DNA of 64,000 nt from Cryptomeria japonica (Eukaryota; Streptophyta; Pinopsida; Cupressales; Cupressaceae): assembly GCF_030272615.1 (NCBI RefSeq), contig NC_081412.1:26814501-26878500 (forward strand), given 5' to 3'. Under the pieces are notes generated by a model. The model had not been told where the DNA came from and made no database searches. It worked only from the letters and a program-made list of their open reading frames with translations. The first letter of the stretch is position 1, and each line of letters opens with the position of its first letter. Below, in pieces: positions 22,111-34,691 of the stretch. The position numbers and the translations under genes are program-made.

Positions 22111-25100
22111 ACCGTAATGTTGTTGACATCCAAATAGGCCAACACGACTAACCTATCATTTTATTGACAACTCAATTATCCTCTACAACTTTGTAGATAG
22201 TGACAACCTGCATGTTATTTGTAATTACAGCCATACTTTTTTTGTGTCAGACCAGCTCGCCCAATACATTTCCAACTCAATTTCCTATGTCCTCCTTGTC
22301 CATTTTCATGTCCCAATGACACACTTCATACATTCCTCCTATATCTCCTTGTGTATATAACATGGTGTGTTATATGATGTGTCTTGTTATATAATTTTGC
22401 AGCAACACTTATGCTCTTAGAAAATCATGTTTGCCCCACGACATCATAGCACCATTGCCTTGGTCCTTAAATCGCTTGATGAAACACCGTATCAGCTAAT
22501 TTGATCTTCCTATGGGACACATCTTGCATCTTTATCAACCTGAGACCATACCATTTGCTCACCTTCCCTTTTTGAGTTATCTGATCTAGGGAACCTTGAC
22601 CCTTCCCTCAAGATCATCATATGGCATTGTTGCATCTTCATCTTCCTCTGAGGTACACATAATGTTGCATCTCTATACTTGGATAACGTGATGACTAAAT
22701 ATCTCTACATCTCCATCCAGTGGTTATCTAGTATCTAGTATGTCTCTCTACAACTTCATCAACTTAGCCATGCACACATACATGTTGGCATCAATGACAA
22801 CCTCAATGCCAACAAGCTTCACTTAGTGAACCTGGGTTATAGCATGTGAGTTCATGCCATGCTAAAGAATCCCCCTATTTTCAAATAATATTGCCCTAAA
22901 ATCCTTTCTTGTCACCCCAACCAATATACTACCTGAATTAAAACCCTGCTATTTTCACCAAATATTGCATTTTTTCATAGCTTGAATTAAAAAACACCCT
23001 ATTTTCATGAAGCAGTCACCGGCTAGGAGGGACCTCAATGAGATCAGTCTAGACTGGTCGGCAAGAGTAAAAACAACAGAAACATAGGGGCATGATGGAG
23101 GCAATATAAAATAAATTGAATTATATCATGAAAACTGATTACAACCAACCGATTAGAACCGGGTTACAAAAACTGGCTCACGGCCCCGCTAAAACATGCT
23201 CAAAATATAAATAAGACATAACCGGAACCTCAAATCTTAAGATATATCTTATATGCTCATTCTAACTTCATTGATTTCATTCTAATGCTCTATTACAATG
23301 ATTTATACGATCCAAGGGGACCCGATCAGCCCAAAAAGGGATCAAAACCCAAAGAACAAGACCTAAAATGCATAACCAACAAGGTTTGCGTCCGTAAAAT
23401 AAATTCCTCCGAAAAATCCAAAGGATGAAGTGTAGATAACGGGGAAAGGTCGGCCAGATGCTAAGGAACATCGGACCCAACACTCAAGGCTTCGCAAGCT
23501 ATAGAAGGGATCTCATAGATCACCAACGCAAATAGGTCCAGGCAACCGGTAATACAAAACTATCTCGAAAACCGTTAGTGATAACTTGCTGGAAAAAGAT
23601 CCAAATGCTCCATGGTTTGGAAATAAGGAAGATGATCAAGTCTTCAAGAAAAATCCAACTCCATAGGTTCCGATGAGCCAAATTCGAGACACACAGAAAG
23701 CAAAATAGAGAGGAAATATTTTTGGTTGATGCAAGAGTGCTATGAACCAGTGATGCTCCTGCATCATTCCACCAAATAGGTAATATATTAAGCTCATTAT
23801 TTGGAATATTAAAACCCCCAATATGAATACACGTGATATAATATTTCTAGTGTGACTCTCTCTTAAGCCTGGGTTGAGCTAAATTCTACCCCTTTTTTTC
23901 TTCACTTATTCTTTCTTTTAGTCTATCTTCTTTTCTTATATGTAAATCTCATTATATTAATAGTATATGCCTAGCATTTTGCCCAAAAAAAAATTATTTA
24001 TTAAAGTCAAAATATATTGGTATCTACTAAAAAATAGATTAGACCAACCAAATTATTATGCACTAACTCTAAAAGTTACAATGCTCTCCAAATATTTGTG
24101 TTAGTTAGGGGGAGGCTAGTATGAATGGTGGTTTTAGTGTTAATATTTATCATATTGAGTGGTATTGGAAGAATCCCCAATGGGTTATTCTTTATGATCT
24201 ATTTTGATAGCTATGACTATCTAGAAATATCTTCAATGTGTACGTAATTAGTTAGATTTCTTTGAAAATAAAATATTTTTTCCCTTAAAAAATCTATTTT
24301 AATTAGATTGTGGCATATAATACTATGTATCTTATATAAATTTTAATTAGATTATAAAATATAAAAATGTCAAACTCTACGCTATTGGCCTAAATAACAA
24401 CCATTTGTCTATGCATCCTGTTTTCTAGAAAGGAGGCAAAGTCAAATTCCACATTCACCATGTCATTTTGAATTTATGCTTCCATGAACATTAGGTGAAC
24501 TAGTATCTTTTGTTCTACATCTTTACCTGCAATTTTACCTAGTGAATGATGTGTCTTAATGAAGCAATCTTCAAAAGAATCAATATTGAGAGGCCCCTTC
24601 TCCAAGGTCATAACTCACACTCCCTTTCCATATGTACCCTTGATTCTATGTTTGCAAATTTTGAATTACTTATAAGCACTCTTATGTGTCTCATACTTAG
24701 TTCTGAAGGCACCAAAAATTATGGTCTTGTTTGTAGCTCTACTAAGGTCAAACACCTCAACAATGTAAGATTTGGTGAAGACAATGATTGGGGCTCTATT
24801 TGCAACAATAACCCTCTTAGACTAAGAATCATATCCCTTTACTACTACTCAAAAAAAATCTGCATCCACAAAGATATTTGGCACTACAATGTTACCCATG
24901 TCCAAGACCAATCCATTCCTTAGAGGAAATCTTGACAACCATTTTTTGAAAAAATTGCTCAAATAAGGACCATCTTGGGGCTAGCACAATTGCATCTCTA
25001 ACTCCTCCTTGTGCATAAAAAAAAAAATTCATCACTTCCCTTATTGCTAGAGAGACTCGGTATTTTTTGCAAACCTTGGACATTGGATAAATAAATATTC

Positions 25101-25321
25101 TTCAAGCCCCCTTTTGGTTCTGGATGTGCTAGCCATATTCATAGCTTAGGGTTTCTATTCGGGTTATGGTTTTTCAAAAAATACAAGCTACTAGCAATTC
25201 ACTCCAACTATAAGCTTAGTTCTTATTATATTGACAATTACAAGATAATAAACAAAAAATTAAAACAAATTGAAAGAGAAATATTTTAATTTTTCACTTA
25301 CAGTTGTTCATAATATAAACC
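22111..25321. other. No recognised gene, copy 1
   Basis: Repeat-like, AT-rich DNA. 23000-23830 has a higher-GC stretch with CCGGCTAGGAGGGACCTCAATGA that looks like part of an interspersed repeat. 24440-25100 has minus-strand open pieces (for example 24892-25083, CKKYRVSLAIREVMNFFF) conserved in both copies but interrupted by stops and matching no family I know. Copy 1 lacks 66 bases near 23846 present at 62461-62526, a gap flanked by an ATTTC repeat. Confidence 0.45.
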
Positions 25322-26631
25322 ATATTTCTTCAAATTTTATTATAGAGAACTAGAATTACTCAAAAATTATAATTGCAATTAATAATTCTCATCAAAATAG
25401 TCCTATTCATATATTTATTGTAAGAAAATTGGCAAAAAAGAAAAGACCAGAATCAACATTGGACCCACCTCCACATGTTAGGATGTGGCTAATCTGGCTC
25501 AAAAATGGCTCACTAGCCTTCATGTTATACACATTTCTAGAAAATGAAAGATGCAGCTAGTTCTGCCAAGCATGACCAAGATCTATGATTTTCGACTAGC
25601 CTTTGTGTTATGTAGAAATCATGAATTTTTGGAGCCAGTTTAGCCACAACCCACATGTTAGTGTAGTGTATTATCATGGAGTGCATTCATAACTAACAAC
25701 TCTAACATCACCCTCCCACAATCCAATGAGAAGCTAGAAACATTATTTTCTCCCTCGCTTGATCAGATCTAGTCCCACTATGATATGCAAAATAATCATG
25801 CATCAATGCATCTCTAATGGATTTGATAGATCTCAATCCCATGATAGCGTGATGATCGTTGATCTTTCTTTAGGAATATTAGACCTAGACTTAGAAAAAA
25901 ATAAAATGATGGGACTAGATGATTACTAGGAGAATGGGGTTGGTTTGTGACGAGACTCAACACATCAAGTTATGACTTAAAATATATTTGACTATAATAC
26001 CGGGTCAACTTAAAAACATAATGTAGGCTTAAGGGTTTAGGGTTTAATACAATGCAAGCTTAGGCCTAGCCATTATTTTAAAGGTTTATATAACTATTAC
26101 AAGGGTTTATAGTTATAAAATTATATTTTAGCATTTGGTTATTGTTAATGCATTTGATTGTGTTTTGGAGTTTGTTTTTTTATCAAAAGTTTTTTCCTCA
26201 TTTATGCGTTGTACTATGTTCTTCAATTTCTATTTTACATGTTTAAATTTATTATAATCCATCTTCATTATGTAGTTGTTGAATGGATTGAAAAGGAATT
26301 TTTGCACAACTTTCCTCATTGGATCAATATAGGAATTTTTTTTTGCTACCTTGCTTCCTTTTAGTATTTTTCAAGCTATAGCTTTATCATGTTATTTCTA
26401 CTTTTCAATAGTGCAAATGCACTATAGCCAAAATCATTCATTTAGTCACTTTTTTTGTATCCCATTAAGATGCAAATACTTCAAGTGCTTATCACATTCA
26501 ATGCATGTAGAAATATAGGAGGGATTTCTTCCTCACAATTTTCATGTTTAATTTCTCTCTCTTGTAGACACTACTTCCTCTTCTTCAACATCATTCTTAA
26601 TAGTTCCATTAGTTTTTCTCACTATTGACAT
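25322..26631. other. No gene seen
   Basis: AT-rich, single-copy in this window as far as visible (the copy 2 equivalent lies beyond base 64000). Only short chance frames such as 26158-26364. Confidence 0.5.
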
Positions 26632-26641
26632 ACTTATGACC
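26632..26641. repeat. Left target-site duplication candidate of the hAT element
   Basis: ACTTATGACC here is repeated exactly at 31058-31067. hAT elements duplicate 8 bases; the other two matching bases could be chance. Confidence 0.5.
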
Positions 26642-29600
26642 ATAGAAGAAATAGTCTACAAAAAATAGCGATTATACCTAATTAATCAGGAATCGCTTAG
26701 GTCGTAGATTTTTTCCCCGATTTTTGAAAAAAAATTGTGTTTTTAAGGTCAATGATTTAATCAACATTTAAATCATAATTAAATCATCCAATCAATCGAA
26801 TAAAATTAAAAAATTAAAAAACATAAAATGGACACTAAAACCCAAAAGAAAACCACGAACTGTTGAAAAAACCCTACCAAATGCCTATATAGTGAGAAAC
26901 AACCAAAAATTGTATGAAACGGATTCAAGAAGGCGCAATGAGTGGACAGAGCTCTACGAATTTGGGAAGTATGACGAAGGAAGTTCTTTGAATTTGGTGA
27001 GACCTCTAGAGCCACATATTTGCTAATACCAAGTATGTTATCTTTTCTATTGCATTGAAGAAGAGCCTCTAAACATTTGTTTTTCTAAATGTAGATTAGG
27101 TAGCATATTTTTCCATTAAATATAGCGTAGATTGGTTAGTAAAATCATAGCAACATTAATCATTTACAAATTATGTTTATCAATAGTTCTACCAATGTTA
27201 TATATATTTAAAATAATTAAGTCTGAGTTCTAGCCTGTGTTTACTAATCTTTGAAACATCACCCAACAAAACCAGTAATAAATGCTTCCTCATACATGTC
27301 CAGTAAAGGTTTGAACTTGTCTGAATATCTCAAGTTTGCTAGATAAGGATTTGTATGAATAGTCTGAAAAAATAGATTAATAATTCATATTCTTTTGTGT
27401 GAGTAAAAATTTCTAACAATAATATGAGGAAGACGGAAAATTTGCATACTTCACTGGTTGTTACTTTAGAAAAACCACCAACTTAACAAGCTACAATTCA
27501 ACACCTAAACCAGTTGGCATTACATTTAGACACCACTATCAAACCTAGCATACAGACCTACAGACTTGTTACATCATAGTTTCCATCACCAATGGAAATG
27601 CGTAGTTTATATCTAAAGGAAAAGCATACATAGTGTCTATATAATGTGCTCCCATTCTAACCCTACTTCAGCAAGATGTAGAAACTCATCATTTGAATGT
27701 CTGCTATAATTTTCCACTTTAGCACCTATTTTCTTTTTTGTTGTTCCAATTTCACTCAAGATAATCTATATTTTAACATACCCTGATATTGTTTTGCATT
27801 TATCCTAGCGTATTGTAGCTTCCTTTTAAAATATTTATGTACAAACATCACAACCATACTACATCTTTGACTAGTTTTTTTTGAATGATTTTCAAAAAAT
27901 CTGAAAATAAGAAAATGAAATACCTACCTTACTGAACAACTCATCTTATGTCATTCCTCAAACTTTAAGCCTTTAGCTTATAATGACAAATCAAATGTGT
28001 ATTTTTGAAACTCAAGGTTGCTTGTTGTTGCAAGATGGTTTGTTGCAAGATAGCTATAACTTTGAAACAAGGAAATATATATCATTGATAATAAAATCTA
28101 GAAACATTTTCTTTAAACGTTTGACCAATAGGCGAATGTGCAGTTGTAATTTGTAATGCAGGCATTAAAATTGACCATAAAGTCACTAACCACTTCTTGA
28201 TGATTCTTAGAAGTCACTAAATTGCGAGCATCACTTATCAAAACATAACTACAAAATTAAAATGTTTTTGCATATTTGATTCTTGATCACAATGCCACAT
28301 CTGAAAGACTTTGTGTGGACATATTGCACACCAATTGCTAGTAGGACAAGGGTTAAATGCAATGGTTGTCTAAATGATATCAATGGTGGAATTTATCATT
28401 TCAAATGGCATTTGTCAAACCAATGAGGAAATAAATATGAGACTTGAAAACTATGCCTTGCAGATGTCTCATATCAAGCAAAGTAGTCTCTTGATGGGAT
28501 TGTTAAGATGAAGGCCAAAAAGGAGAGAAATAGGGTTGAACCAGGTTCTAGTTCTATAGATGCTAGGATGAATTGTTTGGGTGAGGAGGATGGTGAAGAT
28601 AAGGGTTTTACCTGGAATCTGGGTCACTACCTTCTTCTATAGCACACAGACTAAACACAAGTGGAGGAAACATTAATGATTTCTTCCAACCTCGTACTAC
28701 ACTAATATCATAAACCACTTTGGAGAGTACCGGATGGAGGAAAACGATCCATGAAAAATCAAATAAGGTAATTGGTAATTTTTGGTACTCTAGCTTGTCA
28801 TTCCATGCTTCTAGATCTCCATCTTGGAAAGCTATGGAAAACGCTATTGCAGTTAGAGGTTTTGGGTTTCAACCCCCATATTATGAGTCATTGAGGGTTG
28901 GTATGCTCAAAAATGCAGTATGAGATGTTGAAGATGTTGTTAAAGAGAATCAGTTATAATGTGCCATTACTAGTTGCAACATATTGTCAGATGGTTGGAC
29001 AAATAGAAGGAACCAAACCCTCATTAACTTCCTTGTCTCTTGTGAGATTGGAACTTTTTTTTTAAATATGTGGATGCATCTAATGTAATCAAATCTGTAG
29101 CTACATTGTTTGAGATGTATGACATGGTAGTCACTAATGTACGGCCACAAAATGTGGTTCAAATTATCATAGAAAATGTTGTTGCTAGGAGACTTATGAC
29201 AGATAAATACCCCTCTATGTTTTTTACACCATGTGCAACACATTGCCTTGATCTAACCTTAGAGAATATTGAAAAAAGTAAATGGTTAAGGAGGCATTTC
29301 AAAAGGCTCACAAAGTTACCAAATTTATTTATAATCACATGAGGATTTTGTCTTAAATGCACTCTTTCACATGAGGCAAGGAGTTAGCTCGACCAGGGGT
29401 GACAAGATTTCCAACACACTTCCTTGCATTCCAGAAACTATGTGAACAAAAAAGTAATTTGATGTGAATGTTTGTTTCAATTGGGTGGATGGAGTCTAGC
29501 TTCTCAAATCAATCAAATGGCATAGCAATGGTAGAGTACATGCAGTCTACCATCTTTGAAGAATAGATTGAACAATTTGTAAAATTTTAGAGCCTTCGGT

Positions 29601-31057
29601 AAAAGTCTTGCAACTAGTGGATGGGTAAAAATCCCTCATGGAATATGTGTATCAGGTCATGGATAGGGATAAGGAAGTGATAAGGAGTAAGATGGCAAAT
29701 AAAAGGGAGAGGTATATGTCATTGTGGGACATAATTGATAAGGGATGGACAAATGCACTCTCCTCGCCGTGTTGCGGGATACTTTCTCAATCCATCGTTA
29801 TTCTACAAGACCCCATTCATGGATATTTATGTTGAGATCAAACAAGGCTTCTTCAAGTGCATGGACACAATATTTCCAAACCAAGATAAATTTAATGCAG
29901 CTATGTCAGAGTTAGAAATGTACAAGGAGGCTAGGGTTTTTCTCTCTTCTAGGGATGCCATGGAATGTAGAAAGACCTTTCAGCTAGGTAGAATCTATAA
30001 AATTTTGACAATCTCTTTATTTTTCCAACATGGTCATTGGATTTGTTAATATTTTAAGATATTCTTACAATATCATCCCCATATAATGTGTTTTTTAGCT
30101 CAATTGCAGGCTTCTTTTAGTGACGAATTAACAAATTTTAGGTGGATGGCAATGCACATTTTTAGCCAACCCTGCAGCTCATACACTTATGAGCATAATT
30201 GGAGTGTTTTTGAACATACACATTCCAATAAACGCAACCGCCTAACACAACAATAGATGAATGACTTGGTTTTTGTTCACCACAACCTCTGCTTGAAGCT
30301 AAATAAAACTCAAGGTAAGAATATTAATATATACTTTTATTTAGTTGAAATTGTATTCATTGTGTTTTTCAATTGTAAGGAAAAGACTAATTTCTCAATG
30401 GGCAAAATCTAGAATTATTGAGGAAGACAAGCCAATTGAGCTCGATGAGATAGATCTAGAGTCTGAGTGGATTGTTGTTGTTGTTTTTGTTGTTGTTGAT
30501 GATGATGATACTCCGCTTGAGCCTGAAAAATTTGATCTTGTGAGCATGGCCAACATGGATCCTGAATGGATTGAACAAGTTAGGATAGTGTCTCACCTGG
30601 GAGCTTCATTATCAAGGCCTCCTACCCTCTAGCATGTCATTTCAACTACAATTGATTTTTTTAAATTTAGTACTTAGTATAATTTTGGCTTTGTAAAATG
30701 CCACAAACTACATTGTAATCGATATTTTGAAAACTGTCACTATCTAGATATTATTTATGTTGTGGTATTTTTTATGCAGTGTAATCAATTATGTGAATAT
30801 AAACAACGAAAAATATATCCTCTACAATTACTGTGTTGAAGTCTCTATTTTATTTTCCTACAATATCTCTACGCTATTAAAATACCCTTAAATATATTAA
30901 AAAGGTAGTTTTTGATTGTTTATATGTAATTTTTATGTCTTTTTGTTCATATTTTTTCTTGATTTTTTCAAAAAAATCTTCTACTTTTGTTTTGTTGATT
31001 AATTCCCCAGATGATTAACGCTTATATGCTTACAACTATTTTTATCACTCTTATAAA
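26642..31057 (+). mobile_element. Degraded hAT element with a DUF659-type transposase
   Basis: About 4.4 kb lying between the two ACTTATGACC copies, enclosing a plus-strand hAT transposase relic (28292-30632). The ends, CATAGAAGAAATAG on the left and the complement TTTATAAGAGTGATAAAAATAG on the right, resemble each other only weakly, so the terminal inverted repeats are decayed or misplaced. 26642-28291 may hold the promoter and leader (a TATA-like CCTATATAG near 26884). CCTCTTCTTCAACATCATTCT occurs just outside the right end and also upstream of the left end. Confidence 0.55.
28292..30632 (+). pseudogene. hAT transposase relic (BED finger, DUF659, hAT dimerisation)
   Basis: Cut-and-paste transposase remnant. 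From ATG 28292 it gives a BED zinc finger (FVWTYC, RVKCNGCL, GGIYHFKWHL), then FFQPRTTLIS and FWYSSLSFHASRSP at 28680-28820. The DUF659 core follows (ILSDGWTNRRNQTLINFLVS at 28978, then ASNVIKSVATLFE, FFTPCATHCLDLTLENI), and near the end the hAT C-terminal dimerisation block (FSQPCSSYTYEHNWSVFE, KRNRL, NDLVFVHHNL at 30150-30300). The tail is acidic and stops at 30632. Several stops (for example after HLSNQ and LKNAV) and a frameshift at a T-run near 29056 break it. An intron probably lies near 30000-30110. Confidence 0.85.
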
Positions 31058-31067
31058 ACTTATGACC
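31058..31067. repeat. Right target-site duplication candidate of the hAT element
   Basis: ACTTATGACC, identical to 26632-26641. Confidence 0.5.
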
Positions 31068-33279
31068 TCTTCTTCAACATCATTCTAAATAACCATTTTT
31101 TTCGTGTAGCCACTTCTTCCTCTTCTTCAACATCATTCTCAATAACCATTTGTTTCTCTATCACAATGTCAATATAGGTCTTTCTTTCTTTTCTCCTCCT
31201 CTTTTGAGGAGAGTGATTTTTTATTTATTTTGGGTTAAAGAAGTTTGCCACATTTTAAAATAGTATTAGTCACATTTCTATTTCTTTATCTTGTGGCATG
31301 ACCCTGCACGAATCTTCTAGGTATGACCTTGCATGGATCTTGTAGTGAAAATATTCATTGCTCAATATATAGTAAATGTTGCATAGCTTTCTTAACTATA
31401 AAAGGTTCCAACAAATGAACATCTTACTTAGTTTTCTCATTAAGTTTGTTGATGTAGAATTTGAATCTTTAATAAGGTGTTGCATCTTATATTTAAATTG
31501 CCAACACCATATGCTCAATATCAGATTAAGATAAAAAAATAAAAAACAATTCAAATTTTCCAATTGAGTGAAATGATTTCCCTTCCATGGTTTCTTATTG
31601 TGGATTTCTAAGTCACTAGTAAATTCCTTCCAACCAAGTACCTACCTTTGCTTGTCACCATGTTCCATTTTCTAGTATATCATAAACCCAAAAATATTAT
31701 TCTACGAGAATTATCCATGAAGTTACATTTTTCTATTGAAACTTAAATCAAAAAAAAAATTGTAGGTTTAATTTTGAAGCTTGAAAATTTTTCCCTATTC
31801 AAATTGATTTTATTTTTTTGTTGTTACACTCACCTAAGGGAGTTAGTTGGTAATTAAATTTTTACTATAGTTCTTGTTTAAATCCACCCAAATGCCCATT
31901 TAAACATATTACAAGTGGGTTAAAAATATTTTATAAATTTGTGAGGGTTTCACATCCCAGTATAATTTGTTCCTTGACTTTAGGTGGTCGATAATTAATA
32001 TAATTATTAGACTTATTATTTACAAAGAAAAAACTAATTTGTGTAGAAGATTACATGGATTTTGTTATTTTTTATTTTTTGAATTCTAAATTTATATTAG
32101 ATATGGGGGAAAAGTTTATAGAGAAAGTTGGAATTATCAATGTATAAAATGTGAATTATAACTTTAATTCGATGTCTCTTCTTTGACCAATATTTGACCA
32201 CTAATTTATATAAAAAACATTTCCTCTAATTAAAAACTATAAATAATTAACCCTATCTAATTTTTCAAGAGATTGTCACAAATGCTAAAAACTAAAAAAA
32301 TTCTATAAAAATGTGGCCTATAGAGCAATTTAATGAAAGATCATCAACTAACAATAAAAATATTAAAAGAATCATAGAAAGCTAAAAAATTATTATAACT
32401 TCTACATATATTTACTTAAGATGATGAAAAATGTAGTCAAATTCACAATGGTTTGTAAGTTATGGTAAAAACATAATTCTTGACCCTAGTCACCACCCTA
32501 TTACCACTTCTTGGAATATTTTTTTGAAATAAGAATCAAACCACTTCAAGGAGGTGACCTTAAAAAAAAGAACATGAGATATTATGAAATTAATCTTACA
32601 ACTTATAATGGTTTGGAAGAGTATTTATCTTCCTTACTTTATTGTTCTAAAGAATTAATTAGAGGTAATTAATGGAAATATTAAGGTTAGTGTAAGGAGC
32701 TAACTTTAATTGGTTAAATAATTAGAATTTTGTTATGGAAACTCAAGTTTAGATCTACATATGGACATCAAATTTGGAATTCTAAATGGTGTCTTTTGGT
32801 CTTTCCATAGTTGACTTTTAATGTATCTATCAAATTTATAAATTAAGTAGGTATGGAAGTAGTGACTCTTGGTATTCCATAAATAATTTCATGTGTTTCT
32901 AATAAGTTATCACAAGATCTTGTACTGGTCTCAGATAGATGTTCATATTAGTAGAATATTTATAAATTTTATTCAACAGGAATAAATCAAGATTGAACAT
33001 GTCAGGAGTGCTTAACTTATTATATTGAAAAAGATGAATATTAGAGACAATAAAAAATTACTCCGCATTTATAATTATGTATGTATGTATGTATGTATGT
33101 ATGTATGTGTGCGTGTATGTATGTATAATATATTTTAAATTAGTAAAGTAAATTACTGGTATATGTTCGTATGTATAAAATATTTTTTTTTTAAAGTGGA
33201 TAAAATAAAATCACATAATAAAAAACAATACAAAATTTAGATAAAATCTAAACCAAAACTTAGAAATGTATCATGTTGA
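31068..33279. other. AT-rich DNA without genes
   Basis: Very AT-rich with homopolymer runs. A near-tandem repeat CTCTTCTTCAACATCATTCT occurs at 31068 and 31116. An (ATGT)n microsatellite lies at 33077-33126. No coding region was seen. Confidence 0.6.
33077..33126 (+). repeat. (ATGT)n microsatellite
   Basis: Eight clean ATGT units (33077-33108), then an interrupted GTGCGTGTATGT tail. Confidence 0.9.
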
Positions 33280-34454
33280 TGTTAGGCCCAATATGGAAAG
33301 TTAATGAACTAAGAGGGGAGGGGTGAATCAGTACTTCAAAACATTTCTTCAATAATAACTTTACTGTTTTGCATAAACTGAATAGTGCAGTAACATAATA
33401 TAAGGCTAAAACAAATAGATAACAATCATACATGATTCACTCCATAACACATATATTTTGGTTATGCAGAAACTCTTGGTTAGAGAGAAAAAATGCGGTG
33501 GGGATGGCACCCACAACTTCACTACTGCAATAATAAAGGTTGCCCGGTTAGAGGTACATGTTTAGCTATTTCTGATAGCTTACCCTGTTAGGAGTATCAA
33601 GATCTGTTAGATCTACCTTGCTAAAGGATTTTACAACACTTAATCTAAATGTTGCACCTGGTTAGAGGCTTTATAATTTATAGACTTGATTAGAGTCTTT
33701 TACCATGTTTAAGGTTTCTCTTACAACTTCAAAATATTACAATAAAATCATTACAAATATCTGCAACTTTACATCTGGAATGTTATAGAAAATTCTATGT
33801 GCTCAGAATAAGATTACCTTGCTTATAGCATACCTCGGTAACCCATATAGTAACTTGGTAAACCCTTCTGTTTACTCTATTCTTTTACTGTTCTTTGAAA
33901 TCCTTCTCGGTGACCTCTGTGTCTCTGTAATAGTCATCACACTTAGTTCTTTCACATGTCTTGCTTTGTATATTTCTATATCTTCCTTTCTGTCATGTAC
34001 ATGTATATATCTGATCTTAATCCATGTTGTATAAATATATCTCTTATGTCGGTGATCCATTCATTGCTTCGATCTTACAAATATATTTTATCAAATGAAT
34101 AATCATGCAAAATATTTCATTGGTTAGATGACCTCAAAATCATACACAATCTTTAAGTGCAATTTCCAATGTGATAACGGTTCTATGTGCCTCGATCTTG
34201 TAACACGTTTTCATATGTATGTCCAGGTTCAATGAATCTGGTAACACATTTCACTCGGTGTGTCATCTTTGTTGCTCGGTAGACATGGAATGATACTCGA
34301 TAGACAGCTCGATGTACACTACGCTCTGAGACTACTTTCTTCTATAACTGACTGGACTATGCATACCGACTGAATATTTTGGTAGTAGTAACAGACTAGA
34401 GTATATAGAATAACTTTGAACATAAAACTAATGGCAACTTGATAAGTAGTAACA
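33280..34454 (-). repeat. 3' LTR (1175 bp)
   Basis: On the minus strand it begins TGTTAC right after a purine tract and ends CTAACA. The part 33606-34454 matches the two 5' LTR copies; 33280-33605 has no counterpart there. It includes CTAAGAGGGGAGGGGTGAATCAGT near its outer end. Confidence 0.75.
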
Positions 34455-34466
34455 ATCTCCCCTTTT
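34455..34466 (-). other. Polypurine tract
   Basis: On the minus strand AAAAGGGGAGAT directly precedes TGTTAC of the 3' LTR, as expected for the plus-strand primer of reverse transcription. Confidence 0.65.
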
Positions 34467-34691
34467 GACATTAGTTGAGATGTTTGACAAAAACTAATTT
34501 CAAAGTTATAACTCAACAATCTATATACTTGCAAAATTTGACTATACTAACAGTATATACAATAGTCAATGAAATAGTAAATCCAGATATACTCCCCTTA
34601 TCGATATACTGTACAAAACTTCTGAAATAGTAAATCTAGATATACTCCCCTAATACTGTATCACTCCCCCTTTTTTGACAAAAATTAAAAT

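Larger units (their letters stand above)
1..25321 (+). repeat. Copy 1 of a large direct segmental duplication
   Basis: This segment aligns end to end with 38933-64000 in the same orientation. Base 1 pairs with 38933 and base 25321 with 64000. The offset changes only at discrete indels: 21, 593, 707, about 277, 103, about 145, 1849, about 212, about 1090, 327 and 66 bases. Stretches 11701-12000 and 19021-19320 differ from copy 2 at 7 and 4 sites. The match reaches both window edges, so neither outer boundary is visible and the real unit is longer. Assembly duplication is unlikely because substitutions and indels are spread throughout. Confidence 0.95.

Noticed and set aside
24546-24923. 125-codon plus-strand frame, present in both copies
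   Set aside because: Identical in both copies apart from neutral differences, overlapped by minus-strand frames, and with no family resemblance.
28950-29362. Minus-strand frames within the hAT transposase
   Set aside because: They are shadows of the plus-strand DUF659 coding sequence.
33819-34060. Short frames inside the LTRs
   Set aside because: They lie within LTR sequence, differ between LTR copies and have no coding features.
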